Origin: Pleurocapsaceae cyanobacterium CSU_1_1
GTDB lineage: Bacteria > Cyanobacteriota > Cyanobacteriia > Cyanobacteriales > Xenococcaceae
Direction: 5' to 3'
DNA length: 41,271 nucleotides
Assembly (NCBI GenBank): GCA_012034765.1
Contig: JAAUOU010000034.1
Coordinates: 1 to 41,271 of the forward strand
Below the pieces are notes generated by a model that saw only the letters and a program-made list of their open reading frames with translations, ran no database searches and was not told the DNA's origin. A program made the translations under genes and the position numbers. Positions 33,693 through 41,167 of this stretch are shown here, piece after piece. How positions within the stretch are numbered: the first letter of the stretch is position 1; each line of letters starts with the position of its first letter.

Positions 33693-34612
33693 TGAACATT
33701 ATGGTGAAATTTACAATCATTAGCTTCAATGCCAATTAACATATCTTTTAAAATACCTAGATAGTCCCAAAATGTAATATAAACTGAGCCGTCAGGCATC
33801 GAAAGGTTATCAGGTGCTGGTCTGGTATTAGATTGTGGAAAAGAGTGATGTAATGTATGTTCTAAGGGATCATCATGAGTAAAAATTAAAACAATTTTTT
33901 CGATAATTCCTGTTGATTTTAAATTGCGTGTTCTAATATTTCTTTGAGGCAATTTATCTTCGACAATTAAATTACCGTGTTCGATCAGCATACTGTGGTG
34001 AATTATTAATGATCCTCCCCAATAAGTTGATAAGTAGGGGATTAATATATCAGATGTTTTTATTCCAAAAATTAAATGAGAACAAAAACTGATTCCCACA
34101 ATAAAGGATATTCTACATAGCAGAAATACTAGAAACTTTTGATAGCTATACTGCTTTTTAAATCTTGGCTCTTTAGATAATCGAATACCGGCGATCGTCA
34201 TTACAAATATTGCTCCCAAAAAAATTTCAAAAAAATTGTAGATGATTCGTAAATATCTTTTCTTGATCTTACTCAAAGGATAAAACTGCATATCCTGATA
34301 TGAATTAACATCAGTATGATGACTACGATGAGTTAAATCATAAACTTGAGGATCAGAGATTAACATGAAGCAAAATATTGGAAACAAAATTTTGTTAGGA
34401 ACACTAGGTAAGTATTTATGCCAAGATTCATGAATTAAAAGTCCAAATAAAGGAAAAAGATAAAGCCCTGGAAAAACTATATAAAACAAACAAAGTATTT
34501 TTTGATTTGCATAAACCCAAGGCAAAGATACAAGATACAGTAACCAGGTCACTATTAATCCATATATTTTTAATTGCTCAATATGTTTTGCTTTTAATAA
34601 GGATTTGAACAT
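33689..34612 (-). CDS. Membrane di-iron fatty-acid-desaturase-like enzyme
   Basis: 307 aa with the three His boxes of the membrane desaturase/hydroxylase family: HESWH (61-65), HRSHH (95-99) and HTLHH (252-256). An extra His pair lies in HHSMLIEHGN (205-214). Four or more membrane helices surround them (LIVTWLLYLVSLPWVYA, LFYIVFPGLYLFPLFGLLI, ILFPIFCFMLIS, FFEIFLGAIFVMTIAGI). Such enzymes insert double or triple bonds, or hydroxyl or keto groups, into lipid chains. As first gene of the transcript that continues into the PKS it probably tailors the polyketide or its starter; this is inference. The start at ATG 34612 follows the shared 65-bp element by about 75 bp. Confidence 0.85.
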   Translation of the reverse strand: MFKSLLKAKHIEQLKIYGLIVTWLLYLVSLPWVYANQKILCLFYIVFPGLYLFPLFGLLIHESWHKYLPSVPNKILFPIFCFMLISDPQVYDLTHRSHHTDVNSYQDMQFYPLSKIKKRYLRIIYNFFEIFLGAIFVMTIAGIRLSKEPRFKKQYSYQKFLVFLLCRISFIVGISFCSHLIFGIKTSDILIPYLSTYWGGSLIIHHSMLIEHGNLIVEDKLPQRNIRTRNLKSTGIIEKIVLIFTHDDPLEHTLHHSFPQSNTRPAPDNLSMPDGSVYITFWDYLGILKDMLIGIEANDCKFHHNVQ

Positions 34613-35178
34613 ATATTATTCTGCCTCTAAGTCTTTAGATGTCTTAAAATAAAATTCGTTAATTGAATTTATTGACTATGGTATTAACATTAAAGACTTG
34701 ACAATATAATTTCAATGGAAAATGTTTCGAGAAAATAGGATATTTGGTTCTACCAAACTTATAATGTAAAACTAACTATAAAAAGCCAAGTTTAAAAACA
34801 TCGCAGACTAAAGTTGTCAAAATTTCTGAAGCTATAGCCTCGTCTTTTGCGCTCCAGAAAAATTCAACGACGGGAGTCACAAAGATATCCCTCACAGCAA
34901 TCAAGGTTTGAGTGCCATGAGGGATGTGACCATTTGCAGGGTGCCTATTCCTATGTAGAAAATCCTTGCACGGAAATGGCACTTGATTATGGAATACTTA
35001 AACTACTGATCAATTTGAATCTCTAATACGCTATGTAGCGCAAATGGAGGAATTGGATGTTGATCTGGGTATTAGGGGTAAGAAAGTATTCTGCGATCGA
35101 TGGAAACTAGAACTGCATTTCGACTGATTCAAGCCATCGAACTGAAAGCTGGATGGGCTTGAATACTAATATGTATGG
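34613..35178. other. Promoter region of the polyketide operon plus unrecognised sequence
   Basis: The first 140 bp hold the shared 65-bp element and presumably the operon promoter. A minus-strand frame of 68 codons (34982-34776) and a plus-strand frame of about 40 codons ending near 35128 (IRYVAQMEELDVDLGIRGKK) resemble nothing I know and may be remnants of a lost gene. Confidence 0.4.
34685..34749 (-). promoter_or_regulatory. 65-bp shared upstream element, copy 2
   Basis: Ungapped 59/65 match to 15491-15555, same orientation. On the minus strand it contains TTGTCA followed 18 bp later by CATAGT, a possible promoter. It lies 70-140 bp before the desaturase start. Its presence at both ends of the locus suggests shared regulation of the biosynthetic operon and the secreted Cys-motif protein. 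Confidence 0.65.
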
Positions 35179-36549
35179 CTAAAGCTTTGGCTGGTTGAGA
35201 GCATATATTTGCTCTGAGTCTCTATTTTTTAGGCGGTTGTCTTGCTCTAATTTGTAAAGAAACTTAAACAGTGGAGATGCCACAAACGTTGTGGCAACTG
35301 CCATTAATACCAATATGGTAAACAACGCTGGAGAAATAATATTATTCTCTAAACCAATATTGACCAATATTAATTCCATTAATCCCCGAGCGTTCATTAG
35401 CCCACCAATCATTGATGCTTCTATTAAACTTCCTCCACTAATGCGACTAGCAAAAAAACAAGCGCCTCCTTTACAGAGAAAGGCAACTATAATCGTTACA
35501 ATAGTAATCCCAATCAAAGATGGATTATTAATTAATCCAATTTGCGTATTCAAACCTGAGTAGACAAAGAAAACTGGCAGAAAAAGCGTAACATTCAAAC
35601 GCTCAACCACGGAACTCACTTCATCCACAAAATTTCCTCGCGGCATGACAACACCAGCGATAAATGCACCAAAAATTGAATAAATGCCAACAGCATCAGT
35701 GAACCAGGCACATAAAACTAAAACAAACAGTAACAAGGAAAGTGTGTCCATCCCCATTCTTTGATCTTTTTTAGACACACGCTTGAAAAGCCGAAATGCT
35801 GGGCGACCAAGGAAAATCATAATGCCCGCATACAAAATTCCCCCACCAATAGTTATTATGGCAATTGAGAGAGAGTTTTTGGCACTAGCTACTACAATAG
35901 CAAGCATAATCCATGCTATCGCATCATCAAATGCAGCAGCACTAAGAGTTAAAGTACCTATTTTTGTACCAGCAAAGCCACTTTCATAGATAATTCGTGC
36001 TAGCATCGGGAATGCAGTAATCAACATAGCAGCGCTCATAAATAATGCTGCTTGCCATGTTGCAATGTTAGCTGTAAAAAGCCTACTATCGTCCGCTACA
36101 AATAACCCTAATAATCCACCAAGTATGAAAGGAGATAAGACTCCTAATAAAGATAGAACAGATGCTTCCTTTAAATGCCTATTCAGAATATTAAAATTGA
36201 ATTGCAAACCAATAAGGAACATATAAAGCACAAGTCCAATTTGGCTAAGAGCATACAAAATGGTCATTGAAGGATGAGGAATAGGAGTTGCAGCACCATC
36301 AATGTTGAGTGTTACAGAAATTGGAAATAAAAAAGTTTGTACATTAGGTGCAATAAAACCTAAAAAAGATGGTCCTAAAAGGACTCCAGCTATCATTTCA
36401 CTAACAACTTGTGTTTGACCTAAATATTTGAACAGTATGCCTGCAAGCCTTCCAATAGCTAGAATAACTGCAAGCTGTAAAAATAGTTGAACAGCAAGTT
36501 CATGGTTGGTGGGAAAACCTGGAACAGTGGTTATAAAAAAAAGTGACAT
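35179..36549 (-). CDS. CPA2-family monovalent cation:proton antiporter (Kef/NapA type)
   Basis: About 456 aa with a dozen hydrophobic helices. Family motifs are visible: GQTQVVSEMIAGVLLGPSFLG in the first third, LYMFLIGLQFN, the unwound-helix region SAAAFDDAIAWIMLA with the paired Asp thought to bind the cation, GIYSIFGAFIAGVVMPRG, and GLMNARGLMELILVNIGL. It exchanges Na+ or K+ for protons across the cytoplasmic membrane. There is no C-terminal TrkA-type regulatory domain. A GTG at 36600 would add 17 residues; I prefer ATG 36549 (MSLFFITTVPGFPTNHE) because the sequence from there looks like the family, although its ribosome-binding site is weak. It stands alone, more than 560 bp upstream of the desaturase, and is probably not part of the biosynthetic operon. 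Confidence 0.85.
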   Translation of the reverse strand: MSLFFITTVPGFPTNHELAVQLFLQLAVILAIGRLAGILFKYLGQTQVVSEMIAGVLLGPSFLGFIAPNVQTFLFPISVTLNIDGAATPIPHPSMTILYALSQIGLVLYMFLIGLQFNFNILNRHLKEASVLSLLGVLSPFILGGLLGLFVADDSRLFTANIATWQAALFMSAAMLITAFPMLARIIYESGFAGTKIGTLTLSAAAFDDAIAWIMLAIVVASAKNSLSIAIITIGGGILYAGIMIFLGRPAFRLFKRVSKKDQRMGMDTLSLLLFVLVLCAWFTDAVGIYSIFGAFIAGVVMPRGNFVDEVSSVVERLNVTLFLPVFFVYSGLNTQIGLINNPSLIGITIVTIIVAFLCKGGACFFASRISGGSLIEASMIGGLMNARGLMELILVNIGLENNIISPALFTILVLMAVATTFVASPLFKFLYKLEQDNRLKNRDSEQIYALNQPKL

Positions 36550-36670
36550 GTTAGACTTAGATATCTCCAGAAATTTAACTACATAAACAGAATTAGTCAC
36601 TGTGTAACTAATTAAAAATTTCTGATGTAACGCTCATCACTTATGAAAACTTAAAGCTTTAGAAGGCGTT

Positions 36671-36958
36671 TGTATAGCAACAGAGAAATTTTGACCGCTA
36701 GGGAAAAACATGACTACTAAAAGCCTTTTTAATTAAATGTTTATCCCTTGACCTTGAAAGATTTATTGAGTCTCTATTGAGAAAAAATTATCAGCTTGCG
36801 TTAATGCCCCACTTTTGCTCGTTACTGGGGCAGTTTTTTCTGAAACTATTAGTCAATAGTCACCATACAAAGTGAGAGATTTAATATACAATAATCGTCA
36901 GTGGGACAGTTACTATCAGAAAATCTCTTAGCGACCATTTTTTCTCTTCTGCTATGTA
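36671..36958. mobile_element. MITE, copy 2 (~288 bp)
   Basis: Same size and ends as the element at 3543-3828. The left end is TGTATAGCAACAGAGAAATT; the right end, reverse complemented, is ACATAGCAGAAGAGAAA followed by GGTCGCTAAG. The right halves align over about 150 bp, including a GCCCCA/TGGGGC hairpin followed by AGTTTTTTCT and a second GTGGGACAGTTAC block. The left halves have diverged. No coding capacity. Confidence 0.75.
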
Positions 36959-36966
36959 AAAGCCTA

Positions 36967-37098
36967 TTACAAACAAGCATTTAAGTCGTTAGGAAATTCT
37001 TGGTCGAATTCCTTGATGAAGCTGTCTAAATCAATTTCTGTCTCTTCTAACAACTCTAAGGTTTCAAGGTATTTAATTTCTTGGGTGACAGTAATCAT
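36967..37098 (-). CDS. 43-aa acidic peptide next to the di-iron oxidase
   Basis: ATG 37098, with AGGA eleven bases before it, opens 43 codons ending TAA at 36967-36969. The peptide is strongly acidic (LETLELLEETEIDLDSFIKE, then FDQEFPNDLNACL), with one Cys two residues from the end. It starts 32 bp after the oxidase stop on the same strand, so it should be on the same transcript. The Leu/Glu-rich helical leader followed by a short tail is reminiscent of modified-peptide precursors, but nothing proves it. It could equally be a small partner protein. Confidence 0.5.
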   Translation of the reverse strand: MITVTQEIKYLETLELLEETEIDLDSFIKEFDQEFPNDLNACL

Positions 37099-37130
37099 GA
37101 CTATATTTTCCTGGGTATTATTTTGAGATG

Positions 37131-38069
37131 TTACGTAGATTTTAAAGAACTTAATATCTGCTGAAGTTCTTTATTTGAGATATAGCCTGCGTTAGGGTGG
37201 CTGAAGCATAATAGTGCAGTTTCGTAACAGGCAACAGCTATACGGCTAAGCTTTTCGGAAGTAAGACCTGCTAACATTTCAATAGTTTCTTCTACATGCT
37301 CCGCATCAGCACCGATATTACTGTGTACGCGCAGACATCGAGTAGCACTAGTCCCCGATGGTAACAATGCTTCTATCTTTTGGATATACTTCCTGTCAAT
37401 ACCGAGAGCCAGACGTTCCATTGTATAAACATAGCCTACACAATCAATTGGGTCTAAATCCTGAACGCTTCGAGTCAAGTAATTAATTAAAGCTATAGCA
37501 GCTGGAGGAACAAGCGTTTTAACTACCTCTTCGGCATCGTATTTCAGCGATTGAATATCTTGTAAGGCTAGCAGGTCATGACCTTTTTCCTCGCAAGCCT
37601 TTTGCGATGCCCACTGAGCTAGATTTTTGCATCCTACTTTTGTAAAACCTTGAGAAGCTTTTTCCATAAGTTGCGGAATGGAATGAGTCTGATGATAGAG
37701 TCCAGCTAACCTCCAAACCCATCGCTCGCTAGTCAAGGCAGGCGGTCTAACACTCGATGAAATAGAAAACTTAGCCGCCGCGATCGCCCCGTCTAAAAGT
37801 TGGCGAATTGCTATTGTACTACCAAAATACTTCATTGGTTGAGTAAAGCAATCACGGCTTTCATGAAAACTTGGTTGATACAACCAAGTTCGAGCGTTAT
37901 TTGTCACTACCACTTTGCCTGGTGCAATATGTACCCATTCAGCATCAGCTAAATTCAATAAATACTTAAGCGAAATGCTTTTAGATAATTCTGGAGAAAA
38001 ACTTTGAGATTTCTTAAGCAGTTCTTCTGTTCTCCAATTACTTTTGGTATCATTCGATTTAGAGTTCAT
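37131..38069 (-). CDS. Heme-oxygenase-like di-iron oxidase (iron-containing redox enzyme family)
   Basis: 312 aa from ATG 38069; a TTG nine codons earlier is unlikely. An N-terminal domain (~30-85) precedes an all-helical TenA/heme-oxygenase-like fold. Metal ligands of the HDO type are visible: E160/E161 with GHD (H164), D171 nearby, then H249, D255 and H258 in VHSNIGADAEHVEE. HDO enzymes use O2 at a di-iron site to oxidise amino acids, fatty acids or peptides (for example UndA, BesC, SznF and CADD). The substrate here is unknown. The gene is followed by the 43-aa peptide gene and preceded by the ribbon-helix-helix gene; a 10-bp palindrome separates it from the latter and may be its operator. 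Confidence 0.75.
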   Translation of the reverse strand: MNSKSNDTKSNWRTEELLKKSQSFSPELSKSISLKYLLNLADAEWVHIAPGKVVVTNNARTWLYQPSFHESRDCFTQPMKYFGSTIAIRQLLDGAIAAAKFSISSSVRPPALTSERWVWRLAGLYHQTHSIPQLMEKASQGFTKVGCKNLAQWASQKACEEKGHDLLALQDIQSLKYDAEEVVKTLVPPAAIALINYLTRSVQDLDPIDCVGYVYTMERLALGIDRKYIQKIEALLPSGTSATRCLRVHSNIGADAEHVEETIEMLAGLTSEKLSRIAVACYETALLCFSHPNAGYISNKELQQILSSLKST

Positions 38070-38143
38070 ACATTTAATTGTCAAAATTCTACACAATAAC
38101 TTGGAAAAAAGGTAAGTGTTTTCTTAATTCATTTGGGATTATG

Positions 38144-38169
38144 AATATTTTGCTGGCAGGCAAAATATT
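38144..38169. promoter_or_regulatory. Perfect palindrome between the RHH and oxidase genes
   Basis: AATATTTTGC (38144-38153) and GCAAAATATT (38160-38169) are exact complements around a 6-base loop. There is no T-tract on the minus strand, so an operator is more likely than a terminator. It lies about 75 bp before the oxidase start. Confidence 0.55.
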
Positions 38170-38171
38170 AT

Positions 38172-38504
38172 TTAATTAGGAAAACTATTTACCTCTATCC
38201 ATTCCTCAACGAGATTATATAAAACAAGGCTCATCGCAATTTTGTTCTGTGTACAGAGTACTTTAAATTGAATTCTCAGAAAATGAGGAATATATGCTTT
38301 AATAACCTCACATCTATTGCTAGACAAGTCGGTGGTAAAACAAGAAATAGGTGCGTTAGCTTGTATCCAATTTCTAATTGATTCTTCAATTACTTTGCTC
38401 ATATTCAACTCTTTCTCTATACAGAGAATTTTAAACTGAAGTTTGACCTTTATTGGTACATTTGTCTTAATAGCAACACGTTGTTCATTATTTTTATCAG
38501 TCAC
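38172..38504 (-). CDS. Single-chain tandem ribbon-helix-helix protein
   Basis: 110 aa starting at GTG 38504. It contains two similar ~42-residue units: VAIKTNVPIKVKLQFKILCI with LNMSKVIEESIRNWIQAN, and EVIKAYIPHFLRIQFKVLCT with IAMSLVLYNLVEEWIEVN. Each has the strand-helix-helix pattern of Arc/CopG-type DNA-binding proteins. Since such proteins work as dimers, one chain with two units should fold as a pseudo-dimer. A TAAGTACTTA palindrome lies two bases before the start codon, as expected for autoregulation. The oxidase and peptide genes follow on the same strand, so it may regulate them. A plasmid copy-control or antitoxin origin is also possible; no toxin gene is adjacent. Confidence 0.65.
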   Translation of the reverse strand: MTDKNNEQRVAIKTNVPIKVKLQFKILCIEKELNMSKVIEESIRNWIQANAPISCFTTDLSSNRCEVIKAYIPHFLRIQFKVLCTQNKIAMSLVLYNLVEEWIEVNSFPN

Positions 38505-38505
38505 A

Positions 38506-38515
38506 TAAGTACTTA
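38506..38515. promoter_or_regulatory. TAAGTACTTA palindrome at the RHH start
   Basis: A perfect 10-bp palindrome immediately upstream of the GTG at 38504. RHH repressors commonly bind such short dyads at their own promoters, so this is a candidate autoregulatory site. Confidence 0.45.
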
Positions 38516-38873
38516 GGTAATAAAGTGAATTAGGGATTTGTTACTTAACATCTTAGAGACTTCAGAAATTTAGACCAGTGAAGATAATGAAGTTAAGAAA
38601 AAATTTAGATTGTGTCGCCAATAATAAAAGCGATCGCTCTTCTCAAAGAACAACATCTCGGAGAGCGAAAAAGGCGTACAGCCGACATACGGATACTGTT
38701 GGCGAAAGTAATTAAGAAGAGTTTCAAACGTAATATCGTAATATCAAGGCGCGTTATTAGTGCATAAATTCTAAATAGTCAGAAAAATCTCAACCAAGTA
38801 ATACATGGAAAATTGGATATCATAAAAGAAGTTAAGAAGGAATAGGGAGAAAAACAAATGTCTCTAAATGGCC
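38516..38873. other. Gene-free stretch with possible remnant
   Basis: No supported gene. A plus-strand frame of about 48 codons near 38620-38765 (KAIALLKEQHLGERKRR, then ILLAKVIKKSF) looks protein-like but is not recognised and may be a decayed fragment. One HIP1 site is present. Confidence 0.4.
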
Positions 38874-38915
38874 TTTGTATAGCAACGGAGAAATTTTGGT
38901 CGCTAAGGAAATTTA
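38874..38915. repeat. Solo MITE terminal repeat
   Basis: TTTGTATAGCAACGGAGAAA and the following 22 bases match the left ends of the two MITEs. No opposite end is found to the right before the window ends. The integrase remnant begins directly inside it, so this may be the one surviving end of a larger related element. Confidence 0.65.
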
Positions 38916-38916
38916 G

Positions 38917-39313
38917 TCTGACCAAAATTGGCTAAAGCAATCAGCAGAAAGCGTTGTGTAGCGGACAGTGTCCTAAAGGATACCGCTCCGCATATGTTGA
39001 ATATTCTTGTGGCCAAGATATTGTTGAATCATTCGTACATCGCGTCCGTCATTCACTAATTTATAGCCACAAGCGTGTCGGAACATATGAGGATGAATGG
39101 GAAAAGAGATTGAAGAACATTCAGCTACACGAGTCAAAAGCTTACGAAAACCAGCAGCCGTCATGGGACTGCCTCGTTCTGTGACAAATAGATAGGATGA
39201 AGGCGGAGATTCTCGTTTGAGCTTTCGTAATGCTCGCAATTCTGGTCCTCTTAAAGGATGAACGCTGGGGATACCCCGTTTCAGTCGTCGAACATGAAAT
39301 AAACCCGTATTAA
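38917..39313 (-). pseudogene. XerC-like tyrosine recombinase fragment with a 24-bp insertion
   Basis: Reading from 39313 the frame gives LFHVRRLKRGIPSVHPLRGP, ELRALRKLKRE, SSYLFVTERGSPMTAAGF, the HxxR box HPHMFRHACGY and YLGHKNIQH. A 24-bp insertion (38970-38993) then adds eight codons, the seventh a TAG. After it the original frame resumes with VRYTTL (the nucleophile Tyr) and FSQFWSD. Both the N-terminal ~70 residues and an uninterrupted C-terminus are lost, so it is inactive. The break at the 5' side coincides with the start of the Tn3 remnant. It is related to the fragment at 3267-3550 but not a recent copy. Confidence 0.8.
38970..38993. mobile_element. 24-bp palindromic insertion in the integrase gene
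   Basis: Removing GTCCTAAAGGATACCGCTCC plus the four following bases restores the codons QHTVRYT exactly, so this unit was inserted. With its left flank it forms a GTGTCC-TAAA-GGATAC hairpin within a longer AGCGG/CCGCT pairing. That is the character of a small interspersed palindromic element. Confidence 0.6.
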
Positions 39314-39320
39314 AATCTAA

Positions 39321-40287
39321 AAGACATCACTGAAAGAAACCAAACAGCTAATTCGTCCTGAGAATGACGCTTATGTCGATTATTTTGGGAAATCTTACAA
39401 TCGCGTTCGACGTTTCTCCAGTAAATTTCTGAATATACTTCAGTTTCAGGCTAGAGGGAACGATTCAGGGTTACTAACAGCACTGAATTTAGTCCATGAA
39501 ATTCATCTTGGGCAAAGACGCAAACTGCCTACTGATGCTCCCACCGATTTTATTCCAGAGCCTTGGCTACCCTACGTCAAAGAGGAGCAGGAAATAAATC
39601 GACGCTACTATGAACTGGCAGCTTTATGGTTATTGCGACAACAACTACGCTCAGGAGATATTTATATCCCTCAGAGCCGTCGTTTCAGCGAACTAGAAAC
39701 CTATTTCATTCCCCCAAAGGAATGGCCATCATGTCGAGATGAGGTGGTCAATTTAACTGGCACGCCTATTGATGCCAAGGTTCGCCTAGCTGAACGTGAG
39801 AGCGAACTCATTACTTTGATGGGAGAGGTTGAAGAACTTCTAAATCAATCAGACAGTGATTTGAGAGAAGAACGAGGGAAGTTGGTTCTCAGCCCGATTA
39901 AGGCAGATGAAAAAACCCTAGAGTTAAAGCATTTGGCTCAAGATATTACTGCTCGGCTGCCCAGAATTGAAATTACTGACCTCTTGGTGGAGGTAGATAG
40001 CTGGACAAATTTTAGTAACGCATTTGAACATCTTAATCTGGATCAAAATAAAGACCATAATTCAATGTTAAGTCTTTATAGTTGTCTATTGGCCGAAGCT
40101 TGTAATTTGGATTTTCACTACTATGGCCATCTCAACAGGTTTATCCTACAGAAGTTTATGCTGGTTCAATAATTGGTATATCCGAGACGAGACTTTGCGT
40201 TCAGCTAACAACATTTTGATCGATCATCATTATGATTTACCTCTTTCTCATTACAAAGGCCAAGTTAAGGAAATTTTAACTTCCTAA
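39321..40287 (+). pseudogene. tnpA: Tn3-family transposase (TnpA), internal fragment
   Basis: The frame from 39321 to 40172 has Tn3 TnpA landmarks: YVDYFGKSYNRVRRF, LLTALNLVHEIH, RRKLPTDAPTDFIPEPWLPY, INRRYYELAALWLLRQQLR, SGDIYIPQSRRFSELETYFI and LPRIEITDLLVEVD. Near 40115 a one-base insertion (T4 for T3) shifts the frame. The next frame carries MAISTGLSYRSLCWFNNWYI, RDETLRSANNILIDHHYDLP and stops at 40287. In intact TnpA the WGDGT motif with the first catalytic Asp follows here, so the remnant holds none of the DDE triad. The N-terminal DNA-binding part is also gone (full length is about 950-1000 aa). No Tn3 ends or resolvase are recognisable. The upstream border touches the integrase fragment. 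Confidence 0.85.
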
Positions 40288-40434
40288 TCTTCACTTGCTG
40301 GTTATGGAGCTAATTTATAAAATAAATCTTAAGAAACCTAAAATCATTGTCGTCAGAGATTACAATCTTTGGTTTTCTTCATGAGTTCACTAAAGAGGAT
40401 TAATAACTGAAAAAGCTCATTCAAGAGGAACTAC

Positions 40435-41064
40435 ATGTATTTAGAAAGTTTTCATAGTACAAATTTGTCTTCGCCTACAATTCCACTTAAAAGTGCTAAT
40501 TTACAAAATCACACAATATCTAATAATTTTTTAGAGTCTAGATTACAGAAGCTTTCAACTGAATTAAAAGATGTCAAAGTTCAACTAGACTACGAAGCAG
40601 TAAAGCGTAAGCAAGCAGAACAAGCTCTAGAACAACAGCAAAGTCTCTGTAGAATTCTAGCACGTTCTATTTTTACAGTGTCTTGCAAATGGACTACCTT
40701 ACCTAAAAATGAAATTTTGCCAGAAAAGCAATCCATTTTTCCTATCAACTCTCAACTAAATCCAGTTTTTCAATTTATTGAGGATAATTATCACCAACCA
40801 ATCAACCTCTCTGATGTAGCTCAGGCAGTGGGTTATTCTCGTGCTTACTTAACCAATCTGACGAAACGTCTCACTGAACGTACTGTACATACCTGGATTG
40901 TAGAACGTCGAATGACAGAAGCTCGCTCTCTGCTTCTAAAAACCAACGAGTCTGTAAATCAAATTGCTGCTAGAGTAGGCTATCCAGATCCAGGTCACTT
41001 TAGTCGTCAGTTTCGTCAACTTCATGAAACACCTCCAAAAGTATGGAGAGATAAGCATCGCTGA
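40435..41064 (+). CDS. AraC-family transcriptional regulator
   Basis: 209 aa from ATG 40435 with AGAGGA close upstream. The N-terminal ~110 residues have no known ligand-binding fold. They contain a coiled coil (~33-72, LQKLSTELKDVKVQLDYEAV) that probably dimerises the protein. Residues ~115-209 are the double helix-turn-helix of the AraC family (FIEDNYHQPINLSDVAQAVG, RAYLTNLTKRLT, then NQIAARVGYPDPGHFSRQFR). Relatives in cyanobacteria often have PAS or GAF parts in front; here only the coiled coil remains. Its target is unknown. It points away from the other genes of the window. Confidence 0.85.
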   Translation: MYLESFHSTNLSSPTIPLKSANLQNHTISNNFLESRLQKLSTELKDVKVQLDYEAVKRKQAEQALEQQQSLCRILARSIFTVSCKWTTLPKNEILPEKQSIFPINSQLNPVFQFIEDNYHQPINLSDVAQAVGYSRAYLTNLTKRLTERTVHTWIVERRMTEARSLLLKTNESVNQIAARVGYPDPGHFSRQFRQLHETPPKVWRDKHR

Positions 41065-41167
41065 CGGGGAGACAACCTTTACAATTCAGATATGACAAAG
41101 GATTCAGGGAGTTTAGTAACTAGAGAAGAATACCAGTGTAATTGACCTGACGGGGTGACAACCCCGC
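41065..41167. repeat. Degenerate direct repeat and hairpin after the AraC gene
   Basis: TGACGGGGAGACAACC near 41063 recurs as TGACGGGGTGACAACCCC near 41148. The second copy folds as GGGGT-TGTC-ACCCC and could end transcripts from both convergent genes, although no long T-tract follows. Confidence 0.4.

Noticed and set aside
20467-34612. Calling the locus a confirmed enediyne cluster
   Set aside because: The KS type and DUF1702-like gene fit, but the UnbV/UnbU-type genes needed for that claim are not in the window.
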